Notes: generated by a model not told the origin, from the letters alone. DNA of 7,356 nucleotides from Nitrospira sp. UBA5699 (GCA_002420105.1 DIHJ01000022.1:10893-18248), one strand, 5' to 3'; positions 1 to 5,791 are shown, numbered from the stretch's first letter. A program made the numbers and translations.

Positions 1-1109
1 ACGCCCGTCCGCTCGTACCGGTACACCGTCCCGAGCTCGCCGTAGCGAATGGGCAGGTCCCGGTAGCTGCGCAGATGGGACTTGTAGATCATGATGTGGT
101 AGGGGCAGTTCATCGGCTTGAGCTGGTACTCGCTGCCCTCCAGCTTCATCGAGGCGAACATGTTCTCGCGGTAGTAATCGACGTGGCCGCTGGTCTTCCA
201 GAGGTCGAGGCGCGCCACGTGCGGCGAATAGACCAGTTCGTAGCCGTCTTTGATGTGTTGCTCCCGCCAGAAATTCTCGATGAGCAGCCGGATCGCGGCG
301 CCCTTGGGGTGCCACAGCACGAGCCCGGGACCGATTTCGTCCTGCACGGAGATCAGATCCAGTTCCTTGCCGACCTTGCGGTGGTCGCGCCGCTTGATTT
401 CTTCCAGACGGGCCAGATGCGCGTCGAGTTCGGCCTTCGTAGGGAAGGACGTCCCGTAGATGCGCTGCAGCATCGGATTCCGTTCGTCCCCGCGCCAGTA
501 GGCGCCGGCCGTGTTGAGCAGTTTGAATGCGCCGATATGGCCGGTGGTCGGCAGGTGCGGACCGCGGCAGAGATCGACGAAGTTCCCCTGCGTATAGGCG
601 GAGATCGGCTCCCCGTCCGGGAAGCCCTGGATCAGCTCCACCTTATAGTGCTCTCCCTGAGCCTTGAAGAACTCGATGGCGTCCTGCTTGCTGAATTCCC
701 GCCTGGTGATGGGAAGCTTCCGCTTGGCGATTTCCTGCGCGCGCGCTTCGATCTTTTCCAGATCTTCCGGGGTGAAGGGCCGTTCGTAGGCGAAGTCGTA
801 GTAGAAGCTGTCTTCGAGCGCTGGGCCGATCGTCAGCTGCGCGCCCGGGAACAATTCCTTGACGGCCTGCGCCATCAGGTGGGTGCTGCTGTGGCGGTAG
901 ACTTCACGGCCCTCCGCGCTGTCGAAGCGAAGCGGTTCGATGAGCGCGTCCCCCGTCAGGACCGCCGAAAGATCGGTGGACTGCCCGTTGACGGAAGCGG
1001 CCAGCAGGTCCGGTCCCACGGGGATTCCGCCCGCGGCGAGCGCCTGGGCGACGGTCTGACCGGGCGGAACATCATAACTCGTTCCGTTTTTGAGGGTCAC
1101 CTTCGGCAC
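1..1109 (-). CDS. thrS: Threonyl-tRNA synthetase, N-terminal 369 residues (3' end outside window)
   Basis: Class II aminoacyl-tRNA synthetase that charges tRNA-Thr in the cytoplasm. The frame is open from a GTG at 1109 to the window edge. Visible in order: a TGS domain (about 1-62, MPKVTLKNGTSYDVPPGQ); the editing domain (about 63-225) with the H73-SST-H77 motif and C181-RGP-H185, the residues that clear mischarged Ser-tRNA; then the catalytic core with a motif 1 region (about 258-285), the MNCPYH segment whose C335 is the expected zinc ligand, and the start of motif 2 (YGELGTVYRYERTG). Family length is about 640, so roughly 57% is present. GTG 1109 is chosen because AAGGAAA lies 9 bases upstream; a second GTG at 1100 would cut into the TGS domain. 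The leader carries a strong hairpin just before the ribosome binding site, which hints at translational autocontrol. A long antisense open frame over this gene is a codon-bias shadow. Confidence 0.96.
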   Translation of the reverse strand, partial: MPKVTLKNGTSYDVPPGQTVAQALAAGGIPVGPDLLAASVNGQSTDLSAVLTGDALIEPLRFDSAEGREVYRHSSTHLMAQAVKELFPGAQLTIGPALEDSFYYDFAYERPFTPEDLEKIEARAQEIAKRKLPITRREFSKQDAIEFFKAQGEHYKVELIQGFPDGEPISAYTQGNFVDLCRGPHLPTTGHIGAFKLLNTAGAYWRGDERNPMLQRIYGTSFPTKAELDAHLARLEEIKRRDHRKVGKELDLISVQDEIGPGLVLWHPKGAAIRLLIENFWREQHIKDGYELVYSPHVARLDLWKTSGHVDYYRENMFASMKLEGSEYQLKPMNCPYHIMIYKSHLRSYRDLPIRYGELGTVYRYERTG

Positions 1110-1149
1110 GAACGTTCGTTTCCTTCCTCGGACGCAACACGGACGATTT

Positions 1150-1187
1150 CACCGGACCGCTGCGGCGTACCACCGCAGATTCCGGTG
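1150..1187 (-). promoter_or_regulatory. thrS leader hairpin, possible tRNA-Thr anticodon mimic
   Basis: On the transcribed strand the leader forms a 7-bp outer stem (CACCGGA with TCCGGTG) and a 6-bp inner stem (CTGCGG with CCGCAG), joined by a 2x3 internal loop and capped by the loop TGGTACG. The fold ends 40 bases before the GTG start and about 24 bases before the Shine-Dalgarno sequence. The loop contains UGGUA, the same as U33-anticodon(GGU)-A37 of tRNA-Thr. In E. coli, ThrRS represses its own translation by binding anticodon-like hairpins in this position. The fold is read directly; the regulatory role is inference. TGGTAC also resembles part of a T-box antiterminator, but no other T-box element was seen. 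Confidence 0.45.
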
Positions 1188-1216
1188 GAAATCCACTGAC
1201 TCGCGTCTCTCCAATC

Positions 1217-1245
1217 AGGATACAAAAACACGAAAGGCACCCCAA
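1217..1245 (-). promoter_or_regulatory. Possible thrS promoter
   Basis: TTGGGG (1245-1240) and TATCCT (1222-1217) on the minus strand are separated by exactly 17 bases. Three of six and four of six positions match the sigma70 consensus. It would start a leader of about 100 bases that includes the hairpin. thrS could also be read through from the tRNA-Val promoter, since no clear terminator lies between them: a 5-bp stem ACCGT/ACGGT just past the tRNA is not followed directly by a T-run. Confidence 0.3.
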
Positions 1246-1278
1246 CCGTCTCACAACGGTCAGATGCCGTCGGCGGGA

Positions 1279-1353
1279 TGGTAGGCGCGGACGGTCTTGA
1301 ACCGTCGACCTCTACCGTGTCAAGGTAGCGCTCTCCCCCTGAGCTACGCGCCT
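1279..1353 (-). tRNA. tRNA-Val, anticodon GAC
   Basis: Complete cloverleaf on the minus strand. Acceptor AGGCGCG pairs with CGCGCCT, the discriminator is A, and CCA is encoded. D-arm GCTC/GAGC has a short 7-base loop. Anticodon arm CTACC/GGTAG has loop TTGACAC, giving anticodon GAC (1321-1319), which reads GUC/GUU valine codons. The variable loop is 5 bases, and the T-arm GACGG/CCGTC has loop TTCAAGA. Total length is 75 bases including CCA. It lies between the HU terminator and thrS and runs in the same direction. Confidence 0.96.
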
Positions 1354-1369
1354 ATCGTCCGAACGCGCA

Positions 1370-1398
1370 TGCTAATATAGGGCCGCCCGAGGTGTCAA
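1370..1398 (-). promoter_or_regulatory. Probable tRNA-Val promoter
   Basis: A perfect -35 box TTGACA lies at 1398-1393 on the minus strand, 40 bases upstream of the tRNA. The -10 box is imperfect: TATTAG at 15-base spacing or TTAGCA at 17-base spacing, within TATATTAGCA. It sits directly after the HU terminator, so the tRNA (and perhaps thrS) would be transcribed independently of HU. Confidence 0.45.
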
Positions 1399-1404
1399 GA
1401 AACG

Positions 1405-1455
1405 CAAAAGAGAAGGGAGCGTGGTCACGAACGTGGCACGCCGCCTTCTCTTTTG
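1405..1455 (-). terminator. Long inverted-repeat terminator after HU gene
   Basis: A 12-bp perfect outer stem (1405-1416 with 1444-1455, arms reading CAAAAGAGAAGG and its complement) encloses a second 5-bp stem GCGTG/CACGC. On the minus strand the descending arm ends in CTTTTG, followed by CGTTTC. The A-rich ascending and T-rich descending arms make it potentially bidirectional. It begins 32 bases after the HU stop codon and separates HU from the tRNA-Val promoter. Confidence 0.72.
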
Positions 1456-1487
1456 ACGAAACGGACGCTCCGGACCGTATCCGGCTG

Positions 1488-1760
1488 TCAGCGAACCGCC
1501 GACTTCAGGACTTTCCCCGCCGAGAACTTCGGCACTTTCGCCGCCGGGATCCGCAGGCTTTCTCCGGTCCTGGGGTTACGGCCCATCCGGGCTTTCCGCT
1601 TGGAGATGGTGAAGGTCCCGAAGTTCACCAGGGACACCCGCTGCCCCTTCTTCAGGGACGACGTGACCGCTCCCGTGAAGGCATGGAGCGCATTTCCTGC
1701 AGCCACCTTGGTGATGCCGGCGGACGCAGCCATTTTCGCGATCAATTCTTCTTTCGTCAT
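1488..1760 (-). CDS. HU-family nucleoid DNA-binding protein
   Basis: A 90-residue histone-like protein, the standard HU length. It would bind and bend DNA without strong sequence preference as a homo- or heterodimer in the nucleoid. It starts MTKEELIAKMA, the usual HU N-terminal helix, and has the core VSLVNFGTF (about 42-50) and the arm motif GRNPRTGE (60-67), whose proline (63) intercalates in the DNA minor groove in HU/IHF proteins. Two ATGs stand in tandem (1763 and 1760). The second is preferred because AGGAGG lies 6 bases before it and only 3 before the first, and because it gives the usual N-terminus. IHF subunits are close relatives; the length and sequence fit HU better. It lies 79 bases downstream of the Fis-like gene in the same direction with no terminator between, so the two are probably cotranscribed. 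Confidence 0.95.
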   Translation of the reverse strand: MTKEELIAKMAASAGITKVAAGNALHAFTGAVTSSLKKGQRVSLVNFGTFTISKRKARMGRNPRTGESLRIPAAKVPKFSAGKVLKSAVR

Positions 1761-1766
1761 CATCCC

Positions 1767-1772
1767 CCTCCT
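1767..1772 (-). promoter_or_regulatory. Strong Shine-Dalgarno of the HU gene
   Basis: AGGAGG followed by GGG stands 6 bases before the ATG at 1760 and 3 bases before the ATG at 1763. The spacing decides for the second ATG. It is the strongest ribosome binding site in the window and fits an abundant protein. Confidence 0.8.
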
Positions 1773-1839
1773 GTCGGTATAGGTTTAGGTTAAGGAACCG
1801 GCTTACTCGACCTGCTGCTTCGCGTTTCGCGCGCTGCGA

Positions 1840-2430
1840 CTAGGCCTCGCGGATCTGCGCGGCCCTGCCCCGTTTCACCGGGATGTGCAACTCGTGGATC
1901 TTTTTCCTGAGCGTATTGCGGTTCAATCCGAGCAATTCGGCCGCTTGAATCTGATTCCCTTTGGTTTCCTGAAGCGCGCGGGCGATCAGCGGGCGTTCGA
2001 TGGCGGAAATCAGCATGGGATGCAGGTTGCGCCCCGACCCGTTCCGCATCCCCTTTACGAAATCGCCCATCTTCCAGTCGAGATAATCTTCGAGCGACGG
2101 CGGAGCCGCGCCGTTCGAGGAGGCGCCTTTGGCCCGTACCAGGGTCTGCATGAATTTCGAGGCCCGTTTCAGGACCGGGCGGGATCCGGTGATCAACAGC
2201 GTATGCGTCAGATCGACGTGACCCGGGAGCGCCGGCGGGCCGCCCTGTGCCCCGGGTTTGGATTCCACGATCACCGCGTCATACGGGCGTTTGGCTGCGT
2301 CCCGCGGCAAGGCGGAGGCGTCTTTCGCCGTCGTGACGGCGGCATCCTTGAAGACCTGTTTGAACTGGCTTTGAAGATCCGTGTCGCCGCTCAGCAACAA
2401 GATACTGAAGACCGAAGAAGAGAGCGTCAT
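1840..2430 (-). CDS. Fis-like DNA-binding protein with N-terminal pseudo-receiver domain
   Basis: A 196-residue protein with two recognisable parts. Residues about 136-184 form a Fis-type helix-turn-helix: ERPLIARALQETKGNQ and AAELLGLNRNTLRKKIHEL match the pattern of Fis and the DNA-binding end of NtrC-type activators. Residues about 7-100 look like a response-regulator receiver: FSILLLSGD gives the first strand, and DAVIVESKPG stands where receivers have D-x4-D-x-x-x-P. The phosphoacceptor Asp is replaced by Glu56, so normal phosphorylation is not expected. There is no AAA+ domain, hence it is not a sigma54 activator. A low-complexity linker (about 102-112) joins the two. ATG 2430 follows a good promoter by about 23 bases, but its Shine-Dalgarno is weak (GGTG about 10 bases upstream). 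It lies upstream of HU, so it probably takes part in nucleoid organisation or global regulation; its targets are unknown. Confidence 0.85.
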   Translation of the reverse strand: MTLSSSVFSILLLSGDTDLQSQFKQVFKDAAVTTAKDASALPRDAAKRPYDAVIVESKPGAQGGPPALPGHVDLTHTLLITGSRPVLKRASKFMQTLVRAKGASSNGAAPPSLEDYLDWKMGDFVKGMRNGSGRNLHPMLISAIERPLIARALQETKGNQIQAAELLGLNRNTLRKKIHELHIPVKRGRAAQIREA

Positions 2431-2459
2431 GAAGATGTCACCAGGGAGAAGTGGGGCGG

Positions 2460-2488
2460 ATTATTGCCCAGAGCCGATTTGATGTCAA
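2460..2488 (-). promoter_or_regulatory. Sigma70-type promoter of the Fis-like gene
   Basis: TTGACA (2488-2483), 17 bases, AATAAT (2465-2460) on the minus strand. The -35 box is perfect, the -10 box matches five of six positions and the spacing is ideal. The predicted start near 2453 gives an untranslated leader of about 23 bases. It probably drives both the Fis-like gene and HU. Confidence 0.75.
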
Positions 2489-2771
2489 CGGAGAAATTGA
2501 CTGACAGCGCGAGGTGCAGGGTGAGGTGCACGGTATCGAAACGCACCTGCCGGTGAACGACGAGCGATGACGCGCGCGATTGCGGACGCCGTCGCGCGTG
2601 CGGTGATCGACCATCGAAACGAGTCGCGTGAGCCGATCATCGCGAACGTGAGCGAGCCTTTGTGGTCTCGAGCATGAACGTGACTCGATCGTATCGGGAT
2701 GAAGCAGAGGAGAACGACATCCGCTCGGTCAAAGGATATCGGAGCGGCAGGGCTTGCCGGAGAGTGGGCCC

Positions 2772-2801
2772 TTGACAGACGGAGGTTGGGGAGGGTAAAA
2801 C
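2772..2801 (+). promoter_or_regulatory. Promoter of the Rrf2-sulfite reductase operon
   Basis: A perfect -35 TTGACA (2772-2777) is followed by TAAAAC (2796-2801) at 18-base spacing, or GTAAAA at 17. Transcription would begin near 2808, about 28 bases before the first start codon and immediately ahead of the palindrome at 2814-2827. Confidence 0.6.
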
Positions 2802-2813
2802 TGTCTCTCTTCA

Positions 2814-2827
2814 ATTCCGACCGGAAT
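2814..2827 (+). promoter_or_regulatory. Palindromic operator candidate, ATTCCG-2-CGGAAT
   Basis: Perfect 6-bp inverted repeat with a two-base spacer (AC). It lies just downstream of the predicted transcription start. Its right arm includes GGAA, the only Shine-Dalgarno-like sequence (9 bases before ATG 2836). A dimeric Rrf2 repressor bound here would block the promoter of its own operon. The palindrome is seen directly; autoregulation is inferred from position and from the usual behaviour of Rrf2 regulators. Confidence 0.55.
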
Positions 2828-2835
2828 ACTGTGAT

Positions 2836-3285
2836 ATGAAGGTATCTCTCAGAGCTACCTATGGAATTATGGCGGCGGTGGATCTTGCCATGCAGACGGG
2901 GGCCGCGCCGATCCAGGCGAAATCGATTGCCAGAAGGCAGGGGATTCCGGCCAGATTCCTGGAGCAGGTGCTCCATACCATGAAAAAGGCCGGCCTGATA
3001 TCCAGTCAGCGCGGGGCCCTGGGGGGCTACGTGCTTTCCAAAAAGGCGTCGGACCTGTCGGTGGCCGACGTGGTGGAGGCGCTCGACGGGCCCTTTCTGC
3101 CTCCCGCCGGTTTCAACGGGCACGGCCCCGGGAGGCGCGCGTCGAAATCCGAGCTGCTCCTGGGCAAAGTCTGGGATCAGGTGCAGGAAGCCGAGCGTCA
3201 CGTGCTGGAAGCGATTACCATCGAGGAGCTGGCCGGGCAGCAGCGCCGGCTCGAAGAACAACGGTCTTTGATGTACCACATTTGA
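2836..3285 (+). CDS. Rrf2-family transcriptional regulator, CymR-like
   Basis: A 149-residue DNA-binding regulator. The Rrf2 winged helix fills about residues 1-70, with MKVSLRATYGIMAAVDLA at the start, the recognition helix near 37-52 (GIPARFLEQVLHTMKKAGL) and the wing motif SSQRGALGGYVL. A dimerisation helix follows at about 103-128. There is no cysteine in the whole protein, so it cannot bind an iron-sulfur cluster the way IscR or NsrR do. The C-terminal end SLMYHI resembles the end of Bacillus CymR, the cysteine-metabolism repressor that senses sulfur status through cysteine synthase. Its place as first gene of a sulfite reductase-CysH operon agrees with that role, but the CymR assignment is inference. 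The next gene begins 8 bases downstream, with its ribosome binding site over this stop codon. Confidence 0.93.
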   Translation: MKVSLRATYGIMAAVDLAMQTGAAPIQAKSIARRQGIPARFLEQVLHTMKKAGLISSQRGALGGYVLSKKASDLSVADVVEALDGPFLPPAGFNGHGPGRRASKSELLLGKVWDQVQEAERHVLEAITIEELAGQQRRLEEQRSLMYHI

Positions 3286-3293
3286 GGTCAGCC

Positions 3294-5774
3294 ATGAGCC
3301 CAACCGCTACGAACCACGTTGCCGTCAAGACCGAACCGATCCCGCCCGCGATTCTCGAAGAGATCGAAACCTTCGAGAAAGAGGCGATACGGATGCTCGC
3401 CGGTGAGATTGTGAGCGATCTCTTCAAACCGTTTCGGCTGCAGTACGGCATCTACGGCCAGCGCCAGGCCGGCGTGCAGATGGTGCGCATCAAAATTCCG
3501 TTCGGGGGCATTACGGCGAATCAGCTGCGGCGCGTCGCGGAACTGGCGGAGCGCTACACAACCGGCGTCGGACATGTGACCACGCGGCAGGATATCCAGC
3601 TGCATTTCGCCGAGTTGAAGGACGTGCCGACGATCATGCGCGGGCTCGCGGAAGTCGGGCTGACGACGCGAGAGGCCTGCGCCAATACCGTCCGGAACGT
3701 CACGGCCTGCCATCTCGCCGGGGTCTGCCGGGGCGAGGTCTTCGACGTGACCCCCTATGCCAAGACGGTGGCCTACCATCTGTTGCGGAACCCGCTCAAC
3801 CAGAGCCTGCCCCGCAAGTTCAAGATCGCCTTCTCCGGCTGCGCGCACGATTGCGCCCTGACGCCGATCCACGACATCGGCCTGCTGGCGGCGAAGGCCG
3901 CGGACGGCACGATCGGCTTCCGCATGGTCGCGGGCGGCGGCCTCGGCTCGCTGCCGAGGATCGCGCAAGTGCTGCGGGACTTCACGCCGATGGACGAGCT
4001 GATCCCCAGCATCGAGGCTGTCATCAAGGTGTTCGACCAGCTGGGGAACCGTAAGAACCGGAACAAGGCCCGCATGAAATTCGTGATCGAGAAGCTCGGA
4101 TTCGCCGAGTTCAAGCGGCGCTGGGAAGAGGCCTTCGTGGCGATGGGCCATGCCCGACCGTCGAACGGGCCGATCAAGCTGCTGCAGCATCAGGATGAAG
4201 CGCCCCGTCTGATCATGCCGGCTTCGACGAACGGAGCCAAGGCCGCAGCCCAGGGCAACGGCCATCCCAACGGCGGGCCGCAGGAGACCCCGTTTGAAAT
4301 GTGGAAACGGACCAACGTCGTCCGGCAGAAACAGGACGGCTACGTCGCGGCGGTGATCAAGCTGTTCATGGGGGATCTCACCGCGCAACAGATGCTGCAC
4401 GTTGCGGATCTGGCCGAACGGTACTCCAACGGCAACATCCGCACGACGATCAACCAGAACATGATCATCCGCTGGATTCCGGAGACGCAGATCGAGGCGC
4501 TGTATGCCGACCTGGCGGCGCAAGGGCTGTCCGATCCCGGCGCCGAACTGGTCGAAGACATCATCGCCTGCCCGGGGACCGACACCTGCGGCCTCGGCAT
4601 CACCTCCTCCAAAGGGCTCGCGCGCGCCCTGGCGGAAGTGTTCCCGGCCGGGCGCGTCCCGGAGGATCTCAAGGACGTGAGCGTCAAGATCAGCGGCTGC
4701 CACAATTCCTGCGCGCAGCATCATATTGCGACGATCGGCCTGCACGGTGTCGGGAAGCGGATCGGCGAGCACACGGTCCCGATGTACGAACTGCACCTGG
4801 GCGGCAAGGTGAACGGCACGGCCAAGATCGGCCAGATGACGGTCAAGCTGCCGGCCAAGTCGGTGTCCGCCGCGATCTCGCACCTGATCGACGTATATCG
4901 GCGCGACCGTAAGGCGGGCGAAGGGTTGCCGGCCTTCATCGACCGCGTCGGCAAGAACGCGCTCAAGGACGAGTTGATTCCCTACACGATCGTGCCGGCC
5001 TATGCCGACGATCCGACCTTCTACTACGACTGGGAGGGGGAGGAGCCATTCGTGCTCGAGGATCTCGGTCCGGGCGAGTGCGCCGGCGGCGCGCTCGAAA
5101 TGATCGAGAACGGGATTCTCGAAGCGGATCAGGAGCTGTACCAGGCGAAACTCCTGGCGGACAACCATCAGTATGCCGTCTCGGTGAACAAGTCCTACCG
5201 CGCCGTGCTGGCCGCCGCGAAGGCGCTGTTGGTGACGGAGGGGCTCGAGCCCTCCACCGACTCCGAAACCTTCATCGAGTTCGACGGCCGGATCGCGCAG
5301 AAGGGCGTGGTGCCCGCGATCTATCGGGAACTCAGCAGGAAGGTCGGCGATCTGGGGCCGAAGGACACGACGGCGGAATCGGCGCGGGAGAAGATGGCCT
5401 TCGCGAAGGGTTTCGTCGATGCCTGCCGCGCCGCGACGGATCAGATGGGGAAGGATTTGAAGTTGGCTCCGGCGGCGGAAGAACCGGCGCCGCCCGTGGC
5501 CGTCGCGCCGGAGGCCAAGCCGGCCGCGCCGGTGCCGACCGGGGCGCCGGTGTACGACCTGCGGGGCGTCGCCTGCCCGCTGAACTACGTCAAGACGAAG
5601 CTCAAACTCGAAATGATGGACGCGGGGGAGAAGCTGGAAGTCTGGCTCGATGCGGGCGAGCCGATCAAGAACGTGCCGATGAGCTTGAAGAACGACGGGC
5701 ATCTGGTCCTGCTCCAGGAGCCGCTGGAGCCGGAAGCGGCGCATTATCGGGTGCTCGTTGAGAAAGTTGAATGA
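3294..5774 (+). CDS. Siroheme nitrite/sulfite reductase fused to HEPN-like and TusA domains
   Basis: An 826-residue protein expected to reduce sulfite to sulfide with six electrons. It has two homologous reductase halves (about 30-300 and 332-560), joined by an Asn/Gly/Ala-rich linker. The first half has the siroheme/substrate motif TTRQDIQLHF and the basic RKFKIAFSG segment. Both halves have cysteine pairs typical of the siroheme-coupled 4Fe-4S cluster: C139-x5-C145 with C183-x3-C187, and C426-x5-C432 with C469-x3-C473. Residues about 570-720 are helical and HEPN-like. After a Pro/Ala linker comes a TusA/SirA domain (about 751-826) with C761 in CPLN, a variant of CPxP. Stand-alone reductases of this class are about 500-600 residues. 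ATG 3294 is chosen because GAGG stands 6 bases upstream; a TTG at 3282 would overlap the previous stop. Sulfite rather than nitrite is preferred because of cysH and the CymR-like regulator. No electron donor gene is in the window. Confidence 0.92.
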   Translation: MSPTATNHVAVKTEPIPPAILEEIETFEKEAIRMLAGEIVSDLFKPFRLQYGIYGQRQAGVQMVRIKIPFGGITANQLRRVAELAERYTTGVGHVTTRQDIQLHFAELKDVPTIMRGLAEVGLTTREACANTVRNVTACHLAGVCRGEVFDVTPYAKTVAYHLLRNPLNQSLPRKFKIAFSGCAHDCALTPIHDIGLLAAKAADGTIGFRMVAGGGLGSLPRIAQVLRDFTPMDELIPSIEAVIKVFDQLGNRKNRNKARMKFVIEKLGFAEFKRRWEEAFVAMGHARPSNGPIKLLQHQDEAPRLIMPASTNGAKAAAQGNGHPNGGPQETPFEMWKRTNVVRQKQDGYVAAVIKLFMGDLTAQQMLHVADLAERYSNGNIRTTINQNMIIRWIPETQIEALYADLAAQGLSDPGAELVEDIIACPGTDTCGLGITSSKGLARALAEVFPAGRVPEDLKDVSVKISGCHNSCAQHHIATIGLHGVGKRIGEHTVPMYELHLGGKVNGTAKIGQMTVKLPAKSVSAAISHLIDVYRRDRKAGEGLPAFIDRVGKNALKDELIPYTIVPAYADDPTFYYDWEGEEPFVLEDLGPGECAGGALEMIENGILEADQELYQAKLLADNHQYAVSVNKSYRAVLAAAKALLVTEGLEPSTDSETFIEFDGRIAQKGVVPAIYRELSRKVGDLGPKDTTAESAREKMAFAKGFVDACRAATDQMGKDLKLAPAAEEPAPPVAVAPEAKPAAPVPTGAPVYDLRGVACPLNYVKTKLKLEMMDAGEKLEVWLDAGEPIKNVPMSLKNDGHLVLLQEPLEPEAAHYRVLVEKVE

Positions 5775-5791
5775 GGGGAAGCGAACATCGC

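Larger units (their letters stand above)
2431..2835. other. Divergent intergenic region, no convincing gene
   Basis: This 405-base stretch holds the promoter of the Fis-like gene at the left and the promoter and operator of the Rrf2 gene at the right. Between them are short repeats: GAGGTGCA twice (2511 and 2523) with an inverted GCACCT at 2543; an inverted CGCGCGA/TCGCGCG pair (2573-2598); three CGTGA-type repeats (2627, 2647, 2679); and two small hairpins (CCGCTC/GAGCGG 2721-2747, CGGCA/TGCCG 2745-2759). One small frame (2567-2677, ATG start, 36 codons, begins MTRAIADAVARAVIDHR) is open but lacks a ribosome binding site, and the opposite strand is also open through it. I do not call it a gene. 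Confidence 0.6.

Noticed and set aside
1150..1190. T-box riboswitch before thrS, suggested by GGTGGTAC
   Set aside because: The leader from the likely promoter is only about 100 bases, with no room for Stem I, no specifier loop and no terminator with a T-run. The anticodon-mimic hairpin explains the sequence better.
75..1199. 374-codon open frame on the plus strand over thrS
   Set aside because: The minus strand encodes an unmistakable ThrRS; this frame has no recognisable motif and is a GC-bias shadow.
1246..1278. Terminator between tRNA-Val and thrS
   Set aside because: Only a 5-bp stem (ACCGT/ACGGT), with the T-run about 17 bases away; read-through into thrS cannot be excluded.
2567..2677. 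36-codon ORF in the intergenic region
   Set aside because: No Shine-Dalgarno, no recognisable product and the opposite strand is also open; kept only as part of the intergenic description.
3282..3293. TTG start at 3282 for the sulfite reductase
   Set aside because: It overlaps the previous stop codon and lacks its own ribosome site; ATG 3294 has GAGG at 6-base spacing.
2485..3303. 272-codon minus-strand frame across the intergenic region and Rrf2 gene
   Set aside because: It overlaps a well-supported Rrf2 gene and the promoter of the Fis-like gene, has no family features and no ribosome binding site.
3288..5744. 818-codon open frame antisense to the sulfite reductase
   Set aside because: Exact codon-phase mirror of a clearly real gene; Arg/His-rich low-information translation with no start signals.
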